Part shown: positions 35,816-44,662 of the stretch, piece by piece | Layout of the letters: the number at the start of each line of letters is the position of its first letter | Numbering within the stretch: the first letter of the stretch is position 1 | Made by a program: the position numbers and the translations under genes | Notes under the pieces: generated by a model | Databases searched by the model: none | What the model saw: the letters and a program-made list of their open reading frames with translations, nothing else | What the model was told of the DNA's origin: nothing | Assembly (NCBI GenBank): GCA_900755095.1 | Contig: CAAEFE010000041.1 | Location: 1 to 64,000, forward strand | Direction of reading: 5' to 3' | DNA: 64,000 nt | Source: an uncultured Bacteroides sp. | Lineage (GTDB): Bacteria > Bacteroidota > Bacteroidia > Bacteroidales > Bacteroidaceae

Positions 35816-36304
35816 ATGGTTACAGTTACTTTTTCGATCAAGCCCTACCTGGCGGCTTATATGTACGTGCGCTTCAAAAATCATATCGACTCGCCTCCCA
35901 ACGTCCCTTTATCTTCTTCCTCACATTCACCTATTCACCTTCTCGACACCCAACCTATTTATCACTTCCTCCATCAGCTCTCCGTCCCCCACCCTCCAAA
36001 TGTGTCTTGGCACGAAACCGGAAATATAACTTTCTCCCTTCCCCATCCAAGATATGGCAAAAATCCAAATATATACAATTATATAGGTCACGACAGCGTA
36101 CTTGTTATAGAAAAAGAAATAGAAGTGGAAATGAAAGCCGAACTCTACGAATTCCTTCTGGAAAATAAATACTGCCACGGTATCATGTTCAAAAGATCCA
36201 TGGAAACTTTCGTCGAACATTATAATATGGTAGAGCTAGTGGAAGAAGAAAGTTTGATGAGGGCGTTTCAGAGGTGGAGAAAGATGGTAAAAGAGGAGAA
36301 GTAA
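35816..36304 (+). CDS. Hypothetical protein, 162 aa
   Basis: I do not recognise a named family. The protein starts MVTVTFSIKPYLAAYMYVRF, has a proline/serine-rich stretch (~28-60), a conserved-looking middle (SLPHPRYGKNPNIYNYIGHDS) and a helical acidic C-terminus (EEESLMRAFQRWRKM). I have an impression of similar small proteins in Bacteroides mobile regions. It is followed by 476 bases without a gene, so it is probably a single-gene unit at the left edge of the defence island. Confidence 0.55.
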   Translation: MVTVTFSIKPYLAAYMYVRFKNHIDSPPNVPLSSSSHSPIHLLDTQPIYHFLHQLSVPHPPNVSWHETGNITFSLPHPRYGKNPNIYNYIGHDSVLVIEKEIEVEMKAELYEFLLENKYCHGIMFKRSMETFVEHYNMVELVEEESLMRAFQRWRKMVKEEK

Positions 36305-36780
36305 ATGAAGTACCTTAAGCTATATTCCAACATAGCTCTTTATGAATATATTTCAATACAAAGATTTGAAAATCAGATGTATCTTCCTTTTTCAAGATTA
36401 ACAGTTTGCTACTCACTTGAGAAGATAGAACGAGTAGTATAATTATCATTCATTTAAACAACATTACCTATGAAGAATAAATATCTATTTCCATAATACA
36501 GTTTCATGTTTTCTCATCAAATATAAATTCATATTACTAACAAGTAGAATATATTGTGTGTCATATTGATTTTTAAGAAATTATATTTTGTTCAGTTCAT
36601 ACATTGATAGCCTTATAAATTGATGTCTATTTATAAGGTCATTGATTTACAATTATATCAGCAATCAATCAAAATACAAAACATTTTAAAATGTCCGAAA
36701 TATGAAACTAAATTAGCTAGGAATACTTTAAAAAAATAATTATCTTTGTGCAATACTGAATAATTTATAAAATCGCAATA
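36305..36780. other. 476-base AT-rich region upstream of the Argonaute gene
   Basis: Very AT-rich. Holds an inverted repeat CCTTATAAAT/ATTTATAAGG (36611-36620 with 36629-36638) and the candidate promoter at 36741-36748. No gene seen. The drop in GC continues into the Argonaute gene and suggests horizontal acquisition. Confidence 0.55.
36741..36748 (+). promoter_or_regulatory. Candidate -7 element of the SIR2-Argonaute gene
   Basis: TATCTTTG, perfect TAnnTTTG, 33-40 bases before the start codon at 36781. No TTTG at the expected -33 distance. Confidence 0.45.
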
Positions 36781-39700
36781 ATGGAAAAAGATATAACTCT
36801 TGAATACGCGGCTTTTTTAAGATCTTTTAAACGAAATATTGATGTACCACATTCGTTCCTTTTAGGTGCTGGGGCTTCTATAAGTTCAGGGGTACAATCT
36901 GCTTATGATTGTATTTGGGAATGGAAAAAAGATATTTTCTTATCAAAAAATGTAAATTCATCAGAATATTACAAGAATTTCAAGGATAATGCTGTTAGGA
37001 AAAGCATTCAGAAGTGGCTAGATAATGAAGGTGGTTATCCTATATTAGATTCCCCCCAAGAGTATAGTTTTTATGCAGAAAATGCTTATCCTATTGCAGA
37101 AGATAGAAGAAAATATTTTTTTAGTCTCATAGAAAATATAGAACCTTACATTGGGTATAAGTTACTTTGCCTTTTAGCGGAACATAACATTGTTAAATCG
37201 GTGTGGACCACAAACTTTGATGGGTTAATCGTACGTGCAGCTCATCAGAATAGATTAACTCCTATCGAAATAAATTTAGATAATGTAGATAGAATTTATC
37301 GAAATCAAAGCTCTAAAGAACTCTTGACTATTGCCTTGCACGGGGATTATAAGTTTTCTACATTAAAGAATACTGACGAAGAACTAGACACCCAAAATGA
37401 AACCTTTAAAGATCACTTATCTAATTATCATATAGATAAGAACATGATAGTAATTGGATATAGTGGTAGAGATAAGTCTCTTATGGATGCTTTAAAAGAA
37501 ACTTTCACAAAAAAAGGATCAGGTCGTCTATACTGGTGTGGGTATGGAGAAACCATCAATTCTGAAGTCTCAGAATTATTGTTGACTATTAGAGCGTCAG
37601 GAAGAGAAGCTTATTATGTGGCTACTGATGGTTTTGATAAGACGATGATTCATCTTTCAAAATCTGCTTTTGAAGATAATCCAATTATTTCATTACAAAT
37701 AGATGAAACATTAAAAGATATATCTGAAAATGAACTCCATAATACAGATTTCACTTTAAATGTAACTAAAACAGACAAGTATATAAAAAGTAATCTTCAT
37801 CCTATTATTTTTCCCAAAGAGGTTTTTCAATTTGAAATCGATTATGGAAATGAAAAACCTTGGAGTTTTTTGCGAATGCTTACAAAAGAGACAAATACTT
37901 GTGCTATTCCTTTTAAAAAGAAAGTCTTTGCGTTAGGAACATTGAGTGAAATAAATGCTACATTTAAAAACTATCTTAGAAGTGATATTAAGCGTGAAGC
38001 TATTTCTAAAAAAGATATAGAAAATGTTGGAGCATTTAGGGCATTAATGCTACAGGCTGTCTTAAAGTATTTCACACATGACCCAAATATTGAGTCAGAT
38101 AATAAAGATAAACTTTGGATGAAGTCGTCAGAACGCAATATTGGAAATATATCAATTCACAAAGCATTATCCCTATCGTTATTTTTTAGCAACAATAACG
38201 ATTATGCTTATTTATCATTCTCTCCTACTGTCTATTTAACTTCTCCAGAGGAGATAGGTATAAAAAAGAAACAGGAAATCAGTAAGAAATTATTAGAAAA
38301 GCTCTATAATAATAAATATGATGAATATCTATCTTTATGGAATACTTTATTATTTGAAAATAAGCGATTGAAGTTTGAATATCCATTATGTTCAGGAACC
38401 GGATTTGAGTTTCAAATTTCCTGTAATTCTGCTTATGGTGAAATCAATGTCTTGGATTCTAATTTTAGAACATATAGCCTCCCATCTTTCGATAAGAGAA
38501 AAGCTCCATTTAAGGGAGTACAGTTCTTGGAACCTCAATTAGTATTCCGAAGCAAAGTAAATGATAACGAATCTCGAGACTATCATCCAATGCGAGGATT
38601 AACTAGTAATAGACCTTATGATGTAATTCTAAATGGAAGAATTTACTCTAACGAAATTAATTTATCTGTGATTTGTGGCCAAAAGTATTCTAATGCTTTT
38701 TACTCATTTCTATCACAATTACAAACAAAACATTTCACAGGAAATATCAATCCAGACTACTTGATTGATTATCCAGGGTTTACTTCTATTTTTAATATAC
38801 CTATCAACGTTCCTTACTTTGAAGATAAAGACAATTGGTATAATTTAGATTTCCAAAATGACAATAATCTAGAGGCTCATAAAAATGCTCTTCAACTAGC
38901 TAGACTTATCACTTCAAAAATTGACCAAATAGCAAATACTCATACACAGAGTACAATTGTTATATTCATCCCTGAAGAGTGGAGAACTTTTGAGAGTTAT
39001 ATATACAAAGGTGAAAGTTTTGATCTACATGACTATATAAAGGCGTTTGCTGCCTCAAGGGGTATTTCAACACAATTAATAAGAGAAGATACATTAAATG
39101 ACAGTTTAAAATGTCAGATTTATTGGTGGCTTTCTCTCTCATTCTATGTTAAATCATTCAGAACCCCATGGATATTAAATAATCAAGAAAAAAACACAGC
39201 TTATGCAGGCATAGGATACAGTATTTCTAAAATTCTAGATAAACCGGAAATTGTTATTGGATGTAGCCATATATATGATTCTAACGGACAAGGATTAAAA
39301 TATAAATTATCCAAAATTGATGACTATTATTTAGATAAACATTCAAATCCATATTTATCATATAATGATGCTTTTCAATTTGGAGTTTCAATAAGAGAGT
39401 TATTTTACCAATCTCTGGACAAGCTTCCAGAGAGAGTTGTAATACATAAACGAACAAAATTTACAGAAGATGAAATAAATGGAATTAAAACCAGCTTAAA
39501 TAAGGCTGGTATTCATAGAATCGATTTGATTGAGATTAACTATGAGTCAGATGCTCGTTTTTTGGCAATGCGTGTTGATAATCAAGCACAAATGCTGCAA
39601 GCAGATGGGTTTCCTATTTCGAGAGGTACCTGTATTTTGACAAATAAGAACTCTGCACTGCTTTGGACACATGGAATAGTTCCTTCTGTTAGACAGAATA

Positions 39701-39945
39701 ATTACAAATTCTATTTAGGCGGAAGGAGTATTCCAGCTCCTCTTAAAATTACCAAACATTATGGTGATAGTAATATTAACACTATTGCTTCTGAAATCCT
39801 AGGGTTAACTAAAATGAATTGGAACTCATTTGACTTGTATTCTAAGTTACCCTCTACTATTGATTCCTCCAATCAGATCGCTAGAATAGGAAAATTGTTA
39901 TCTCGATTTGAAGGAAAAACTTATGATTATAGGCTTTTTATCTAA
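36781..39945 (+). CDS. Single-chain SIR2-APAZ-Argonaute (short pAgo fusion) defence protein
   Basis: 1054 residues. N-terminal SIR2 domain (1 to ~290): GAGAS (29-33), WTTNFD with N145, HGD with H187, and GYSGRD (226-231); the Asn and His match the NAD-hydrolysing residues of SIR2-associated short Argonautes. An APAZ-like middle (~330-560) follows, then MID-PIWI (~560-1054): HDYIK...RGISTQ...SFYVK for 5'-end guide binding, RVVIHKRTKF and the C-terminal LTKMNWNSFDLYSKLPST. The slicer tetrad is not evident, as expected in short pAgos. Length equals SIR2-APAZ (~570) plus short pAgo (~480), so this is a one-polypeptide form. Known related systems sense invading plasmid or phage nucleic acid with RNA guides and deplete NAD+, killing the cell. 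Strongly AT-rich. Confidence 0.9.
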   Translation: MEKDITLEYAAFLRSFKRNIDVPHSFLLGAGASISSGVQSAYDCIWEWKKDIFLSKNVNSSEYYKNFKDNAVRKSIQKWLDNEGGYPILDSPQEYSFYAENAYPIAEDRRKYFFSLIENIEPYIGYKLLCLLAEHNIVKSVWTTNFDGLIVRAAHQNRLTPIEINLDNVDRIYRNQSSKELLTIALHGDYKFSTLKNTDEELDTQNETFKDHLSNYHIDKNMIVIGYSGRDKSLMDALKETFTKKGSGRLYWCGYGETINSEVSELLLTIRASGREAYYVATDGFDKTMIHLSKSAFEDNPIISLQIDETLKDISENELHNTDFTLNVTKTDKYIKSNLHPIIFPKEVFQFEIDYGNEKPWSFLRMLTKETNTCAIPFKKKVFALGTLSEINATFKNYLRSDIKREAISKKDIENVGAFRALMLQAVLKYFTHDPNIESDNKDKLWMKSSERNIGNISIHKALSLSLFFSNNNDYAYLSFSPTVYLTSPEEIGIKKKQEISKKLLEKLYNNKYDEYLSLWNTLLFENKRLKFEYPLCSGTGFEFQISCNSAYGEINVLDSNFRTYSLPSFDKRKAPFKGVQFLEPQLVFRSKVNDNESRDYHPMRGLTSNRPYDVILNGRIYSNEINLSVICGQKYSNAFYSFLSQLQTKHFTGNINPDYLIDYPGFTSIFNIPINVPYFEDKDNWYNLDFQNDNNLEAHKNALQLARLITSKIDQIANTHTQSTIVIFIPEEWRTFESYIYKGESFDLHDYIKAFAASRGISTQLIREDTLNDSLKCQIYWWLSLSFYVKSFRTPWILNNQEKNTAYAGIGYSISKILDKPEIVIGCSHIYDSNGQGLKYKLSKIDDYYLDKHSNPYLSYNDAFQFGVSIRELFYQSLDKLPERVVIHKRTKFTEDEINGIKTSLNKAGIHRIDLIEINYESDARFLAMRVDNQAQMLQADGFPISRGTCILTNKNSALLWTHGIVPSVRQNNYKFYLGGRSIPAPLKITKHYGDSNINTIASEILGLTKMNWNSFDLYSKLPSTIDSSNQIARIGKLLSRFEGKTYDYRLFI

Positions 39946-40003
39946 AAAATATGATATTAGAATTACTCCAGAATGTATAATAAACAAATAATAAGAAATA
40001 ACC

Positions 40004-40573
40004 ATGGACAGAAGTTTACCAGTATTGTTAAAGCGTTTCTCGCCAGCAAATGATTTACAAACATTATCGGTGCAATTTACAGAAATAGCAAGAGCAGCTT
40101 TGTACGGAGGTTATTTTGTCGTTAATAAAGATGAATATCATATTTATCTGTTAGATATAGAATTCTATTTCCACAGCGAAGAAACAGATGGGATACATGA
40201 GCCTAAAATGTACCATAAAGGTAATCTGCCTTTCTTTCCCAAAGGTACACTTTGGCCCCATTTATCGGGAGTGGATGTAACTTTTGAGGATGATGAATAC
40301 CAAAAGTATCGGGCTTCCTTCTTGATCCGTGGCTATAAATATATTGGAAAGGATGGAGAGGAATACATCAATGGTACAGATGATTTTCACCCACAACATT
40401 TATGGGAGGACCTGTTTGGTAACGCTTCTTTTCTACGCCCCAGTGGTTTAACCATAAAATGGCAATCGAATATATATTCTGAGGATGAACCACTCATTCA
40501 GTCTGCACGTATAAGAATGCCACAGTATGAAAGTGAAAACGAGCCTCACCCATGGAGGTTTTCTAAAAAATAA
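40004..40573 (+). CDS. Unknown 189-aa protein behind the Argonaute gene
   Basis: Not recognised. Soluble, no signal or membrane segment. Central block with many aromatics and conserved-looking acids: YLLDIEFYFHSEE, YHKGNLPFFPKGTLWPHLSG, VDVTFEDDEYQKYRASFLIRGY, ending PHPWRF. The G..W(P)HxSGxDxTF...RG pattern hints at an enzyme active site (His, Asp), but I can name none. It starts 58 bases after the Argonaute stop and 48 bases before the DUF5655 gene, all in one direction, so an operon is likely. Higher GC than the Argonaute gene, so it may have a different origin. Confidence 0.6.
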   Translation: MDRSLPVLLKRFSPANDLQTLSVQFTEIARAALYGGYFVVNKDEYHIYLLDIEFYFHSEETDGIHEPKMYHKGNLPFFPKGTLWPHLSGVDVTFEDDEYQKYRASFLIRGYKYIGKDGEEYINGTDDFHPQHLWEDLFGNASFLRPSGLTIKWQSNIYSEDEPLIQSARIRMPQYESENEPHPWRFSKK

Positions 40574-40621
40574 TATATAGTTAAGAAAGTCTGAATCCGC
40601 AAAACAATTCAAAATAAAATT

Positions 40622-41533
40622 ATGGCACTTTACAAATATAATACTTCAGGCGTCTTTTCTGAAATAAAGGAAAAGCCTTTTAAATTGGAAAGAGATATTC
40701 AACGCATGTTTGAAACCAATATGTCCGAAATCATGGGACTTGAAATGATAAAGTCCGAATTTACGATCAAAGACCGCCGTATTGATACGCTTGCCTTTGA
40801 TCTTCAATCGAAGGCTTTTGTTATCATTGAATATAAGAGGGAAAGAAACTCCAGTGTCATAGATCAAGGGTTTACTTACCTAAGCCTAATGCTGCAAAAT
40901 CAGGCTGATTTTATTCTGGAATATAATGAAACACAAGCTAGGAACTTGAAACGGAATGATGTGGACTGGTCGCAGACAAAAGTCGTTTTTGTTTCACAAG
41001 GATTCACGCCTAACCAACGAGAAGCCGTCAATTTCAAAGATTTATCCATTGAATTATGGGAAGTGAAGCGCTATGAGAATGATAGTGTTTCCATCACTCC
41101 TATTCGCAAAAGTCACGCATCGGCAAGCATTAAAACAGTGATGCAAAATAGTCCGGAATTTAAAGAAGTGACAGAGAAGATTAAAGAATATTCCGAGGAA
41201 AATTTGTTAAAAGGAAAATCTGACGATGTTGTAGAATTATACGAGAGTTATAAGAATGCAATTCTTAATTTGAATACAGAAATTGAAGTTAAACCACAAA
41301 AATGGTATGTTTCATTCAAAAAGGCCAACAGCCATATTTGTGCACTTGAAATCCAGAAAAATGGAATAAAGCTTACTATAAATGTGAGCAAAGGACATTT
41401 AGAAGATAGTAAGCAATTAACAAGGGATATTTCAACTGTCGGACATTTTGGTAATGGAGATTATGAACTCAAAATCTCGGATACTAAATATTTAGAATAT
41501 ATCATGAGTCTTGTGAAGCAAGCGATTAAATAA
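40622..41533 (+). CDS. PD-(D/E)XK nuclease-like protein with DUF5655 domain
   Basis: 303 residues. N-terminal half (20-150) resembles NucS/DUF91-type nucleases: RIDTLAFD with D55 and FVIIEYKRE with E70 and K72 make a D-E-x-K active site. The C-terminal part (~195-303) matches the DUF5655 pattern (VELYESYKNAILNLNTEIEVKPQKWYVSFKKANSHICALEIQKNGIKLTI...DISTVGHFGNGDYELKI). Members are common in defence islands and are often annotated as hypothetical or DNA-binding nucleases. It could be a third component of an Argonaute-linked unit or an independent gene; sequence alone does not decide. Confidence 0.75.
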   Translation: MALYKYNTSGVFSEIKEKPFKLERDIQRMFETNMSEIMGLEMIKSEFTIKDRRIDTLAFDLQSKAFVIIEYKRERNSSVIDQGFTYLSLMLQNQADFILEYNETQARNLKRNDVDWSQTKVVFVSQGFTPNQREAVNFKDLSIELWEVKRYENDSVSITPIRKSHASASIKTVMQNSPEFKEVTEKIKEYSEENLLKGKSDDVVELYESYKNAILNLNTEIEVKPQKWYVSFKKANSHICALEIQKNGIKLTINVSKGHLEDSKQLTRDISTVGHFGNGDYELKISDTKYLEYIMSLVKQAIK

Positions 41534-41600
41534 ATATGGCTAATTATTGTAACATAGTAAACCCCGATAATCCACTTCTGTAGATTGCTACAAAGAGCCG

Positions 41601-41632
41601 TTTTCTTCAAGAAAAGAGCAAAAATATATTTG
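41601..41632 (+). promoter_or_regulatory. abiEi promoter with overlapping inverted repeat
   Basis: TATATTTG (41625-41632) is a perfect TAnnTTTG. The T-rich TTTTC (41601-41605) sits near -33. TTTTCTT and AAGAAAA (41601-41607, 41609-41615) form an inverted repeat around one base at that spot. AbiEi antitoxins are known to autoregulate by binding inverted repeats in their promoter, so this is a candidate operator. Confidence 0.45.
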
Positions 41633-41651
41633 TACATATAAAAAGAATAGT

Positions 41652-42236
41652 ATGGATGACAAATTGAAACATCTGATAGAACAGAATAAGGGATATATAA
41701 CCCGCAAGCAGATCATCGGTAACCGTTATCTGTATTACCAGTTATTAGAATCGGTAAAATTGGGTGAGATTATCCGCCTGAAGCCGGGTGTGTACTGTAT
41801 AGATGATGCAATGGCAGAAACTATGATTGACCTTGATAAAATAGTACCGGAAGGGGTATTGTGCCTCTACTCCTCATGGGCACACTATGGACTCACGACA
41901 CAGATACCCCAAGGCTTTTATGTGGCCATACCAAGAAAAAAGAAAGTTATTTTACCTGACTATCCCCCTATCATCCTTAATTATTGGGACAATTCCATCT
42001 ATACCATTGGAATTAAGCGTGAACGAATAGGCGGAATCGAGGTATCTATCTATGATATGGAAAAATCAGTCTGTGACGCCCTTCGTAACCGTAACAAAAT
42101 CGGTATCGATGTCAGTTCCGAGATTTTGAGGAATTACCTGTCACGTAAAGAACGTAATATCACCCAATTAACGAGTTATGCCAAGTCCATGCGGATAGCT
42201 GGAATACTTAATAACTATCTGGAAATTCAACTATGA
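41652..42236 (+). CDS. AbiEi-type antitoxin/transcriptional regulator
   Basis: 194 residues. N-terminal winged helix (MDDKLKHLIEQNKGYITRKQIIGNRYLYYQLLESVKLGEIIRLKPGVY), then the AbiEi body (CLYSSWAHYGLTTQIPQGFYVAIPRKKK, ISIYDMEKSVCDAL-like segment). This is the antitoxin half of type IV toxin-antitoxin systems; it represses its own promoter and neutralises the AbiEii nucleotidyltransferase. It appears intact and overlaps the toxin start by 4 bases (ATGA, 42233-42236). Confidence 0.9.
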   Translation: MDDKLKHLIEQNKGYITRKQIIGNRYLYYQLLESVKLGEIIRLKPGVYCIDDAMAETMIDLDKIVPEGVLCLYSSWAHYGLTTQIPQGFYVAIPRKKKVILPDYPPIILNYWDNSIYTIGIKRERIGGIEVSIYDMEKSVCDALRNRNKIGIDVSSEILRNYLSRKERNITQLTSYAKSMRIAGILNNYLEIQL

Positions 42237-42541
42237 CAAAAGAAAACAAAGACTACGGTAAATCCATAAAAGCGAAACTTCTGAATCTATCGAAAGCGGA
42301 AGGGCTTTCTTACCAGCCATTACTGATACACTACATGCAGGAACGCCTTTTATACCGACTTGCACAGAGTAAGTACAAGCACTGTTTTTACCTAAAAGGT
42401 GGCGCATTACTTTATGCCCATGAACAATTCAAGGCACGCCCGACATTGGATATAGATTTTCTGGGGAACAGTATTGCTAATGACAAAAAGATAATAGAAG
42501 AAGATTACTTAAATAATATAAGGGCCAACATTTATCAGTAA
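42233..42541 (+). pseudogene. Truncated AbiEii nucleotidyltransferase toxin
   Basis: 102 residues remain of a protein that normally has about 220-300. The catalytic start is there: KGGALL (GG at 56-57) and RPTLDIDFLG (D73, D75). From about residue 87 the frame leaves the family pattern and stops at 42541, nine bases from the end of the oppositely oriented nuclease-like gene. The C-terminal half is missing, so it is probably not an active toxin. The restriction-modification block begins exactly here, which suggests that its insertion removed the toxin. Confidence 0.75.
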
Positions 42542-42549
42542 ATATCTGT

Positions 42550-43491
42550 CTAACTGCGAGCAGCAATTACCTGAGATATTTTTTCAATAACCTTTTTGTA
42601 TTCATTATCTGATTTATCGGCAGGTAATTCAAAGATAAAACTATCAGTTGCTCGCAAACTAAAGGCATTACCTTCTATTACTTCCAATTTCCATTGTTGC
42701 TCAATATATGTTTGAGTTGGGTAATAAAGAACAAAAAATAAAATACGACTATTGGATTTAGAAGCCAAATAATCCCTTAATAAGGCCAAGCGTTTATACT
42801 TGCGCCCGTCAGGACGTGGATAATAGTTTGTGAAACATTGCTCCGAGATAGGACTGGATAATGTGTGTTTCTTAAATTCAAGAATGCAAACCGCTTTATT
42901 ATCTTCATTCAAAAGTAGAAGGTCTGCATCACCCGGATATAAACTATCTGTCTTAGACAAACTGCATTCTAACCTTGAGGTACCATAGATAAGTCCTTTG
43001 GAACCTATTGAAACAGGACCTCCGGAATGAGACTTTATCAGCTCTTTAAATTCTGACAAGCTATATTTTTGAGGAGAAAAGCTATAATGCCCTTCCTTGA
43101 AGAATAAAGAGACAATTAGCAACTCATTTCTGTCGTTGGACCAATCCAAATCATCATGAAACACAATAAATTGAATTTGCATATCATATTCTGTTGCGAA
43201 CCGTCCTAGTCTGCATAGATAATCTTTACCAAATTCTTTTTCCATTTCAAAGTCCAACTTACCGATAAATTCATCATAAGTATAGTTAGGCAATAGTATT
43301 CTTTTAATCCAGACATAAGGAGAAATTTGATTAATCGCCCAATCAACGAAGAAATCGAAAGTCAAACCAAACGTATTAGACTTGGATAATATATCATTAG
43401 ACAGCCAAGCCTCCGGTGAGCCACTCATTATATTTGTTTTAGCTAGACAAGCCCTATTGTCGCAACGTGCTAAAAATGTTTTCTGTAACAT
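42550..43491 (-). CDS. Probable PD-(D/E)XK restriction endonuclease
   Basis: About 313 residues from the Met at 43491; the frame extends 32 codons further to 43587, but that extension is rich in rare hydrophobic residues and lies in the divergent promoter. Active-site-like segment YPGDADLLLLNEDNKAVCILEFKKHT with D188/D190, E205 and K207 (numbering from 43491). No family name recognised. It is divergent from two DNA methyltransferase genes and next to them, so a type II-like nuclease of the same system is the best guess. Confidence 0.6.
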   Translation of the reverse strand: MLQKTFLARCDNRACLAKTNIMSGSPEAWLSNDILSKSNTFGLTFDFFVDWAINQISPYVWIKRILLPNYTYDEFIGKLDFEMEKEFGKDYLCRLGRFATEYDMQIQFIVFHDDLDWSNDRNELLIVSLFFKEGHYSFSPQKYSLSEFKELIKSHSGGPVSIGSKGLIYGTSRLECSLSKTDSLYPGDADLLLLNEDNKAVCILEFKKHTLSSPISEQCFTNYYPRPDGRKYKRLALLRDYLASKSNSRILFFVLYYPTQTYIEQQWKLEVIEGNAFSLRATDSFIFELPADKSDNEYKKVIEKISQVIAARS

Positions 43492-43612
43492 AAGCGTAGT
43501 TATCTTTATATTCAAAGTTTCAAAAATCAGACAAAGATAATCAAATCGAATATATACTCTTCGAAATATGAAATGAAAAAGATTCATTCATACCATTATT
43601 TCATATAATAAA

Positions 43613-43644
43613 TTTGGGAGATAATCCTATTATTTCTACTTTTG
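43613..43644 (+). promoter_or_regulatory. Promoter of the methyltransferase operon
   Basis: TTTG (43613-43616), 20 nt, TACTTTTG (43637-43644): a full match to the Bacteroides -33/-7 consensus, 29 bases before the methyltransferase start codon. Confidence 0.7.
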
Positions 43645-43672
43645 ACAGAAAATGACAATTTAAATATTTAAT

Positions 43673-44662
43673 ATGCAAACCATGGGTTCTACATCCAAAG
43701 ATATAAAAGAGAAAGATAAACGATTGTTAGAAGGAGTCATACAAAAAAAGAAAAAACAGCAGAAAGGCATTAAACCTTTTGTAAACAAAGTCATTCAGGG
43801 CGACTGTCTGAACATATTGCCATCCATTCCTGATAAATCCATAGATATGATACTTTGTGATTTGCCGTATGGTACCACACAAAATAAATGGGATTCCGTG
43901 ATTGATTTGCAGGCTCTTTGGGCTGAATACGAACGTATTATTAAAGATAATGGGGCAATCGTTTTAACTGCACAAGGTATTTTTACAGCCAAATTGATTT
44001 TAAGCAGGGAGAAATTATTCAAATACAAGATTACCTGGATCAAGTCAAAACCGACCAACTTTTTAAATGCCAAAAAACAACCGCTTCGTAAGCACGAAGA
44101 TATTTGTATTTTCTATAAAAAACAGCCGGTGTACAATCCGCAAATGACTAAAGGGGAAGCGTATGATAAGGGGATCAGAAAAGATCAATATACAGGAAGT
44201 TATGGAGAGTTCAAGCCACAGCATGTAAAAAGTGATGGCGAACGTTATCCCAATGATGTGGTATTCTTTGAGGAGGATCATGACGACTTTGTATATGTGA
44301 AAACGGCTGAATCGGAAGGAGAAGTTTATCATCCGACACAAAAGCCTGTTGAATTGGGTAGATATCTAATCAGAACATTCTCTAACCCGGGGGATATCAT
44401 TCTGGATAATGCTTGCGGAAGCGGCAGTTTCCTGCTGTCGGCCATTCTGGAAAACAGAAGATTTATCGGAATAGAAAAGAATGAAGATGTATTATTGCAC
44501 AGAATACAGCCTACTGACTATATCAAGATTTGTATGGATAGGATTTCAGAAACACTAAAAAGAGAAGAAGTGACTCCATCGACTCGCAAACTTTTCAAAA
44601 AACCAATCACAAAATATCACACCTTAAACTATTTAGAAACGGATGCCACAAATCAACTATAA
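43673..44662 (+). CDS. Site-specific DNA methyltransferase (N4-cytosine/N6-adenine, beta type)
   Basis: 329 residues; the second Met at 43682 is an equally good start. Motif IV DLPYG (63-67) comes before motif I (DNACGSGSFL, near 245-254), and HPTQKPVEL before that marks the beta-class order. AdoMet-dependent methylation of a DNA amino group. It overlaps the next gene by 20 bases (44643-44662), so the two are translated together. It could be the protective methylase of the divergent nuclease gene. Confidence 0.9.
   Translation: MQTMGSTSKDIKEKDKRLLEGVIQKKKKQQKGIKPFVNKVIQGDCLNILPSIPDKSIDMILCDLPYGTTQNKWDSVIDLQALWAEYERIIKDNGAIVLTAQGIFTAKLILSREKLFKYKITWIKSKPTNFLNAKKQPLRKHEDICIFYKKQPVYNPQMTKGEAYDKGIRKDQYTGSYGEFKPQHVKSDGERYPNDVVFFEEDHDDFVYVKTAESEGEVYHPTQKPVELGRYLIRTFSNPGDIILDNACGSGSFLLSAILENRRFIGIEKNEDVLLHRIQPTDYIKICMDRISETLKREEVTPSTRKLFKKPITKYHTLNYLETDATNQL

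Noticed and set aside
35706..36029. 107-codon plus-strand ORF upstream of the 162-aa gene
   Set aside because: It overlaps the better frame 35816-36304 and reads as low-complexity Ser/Thr/Leu sequence without domain signs.
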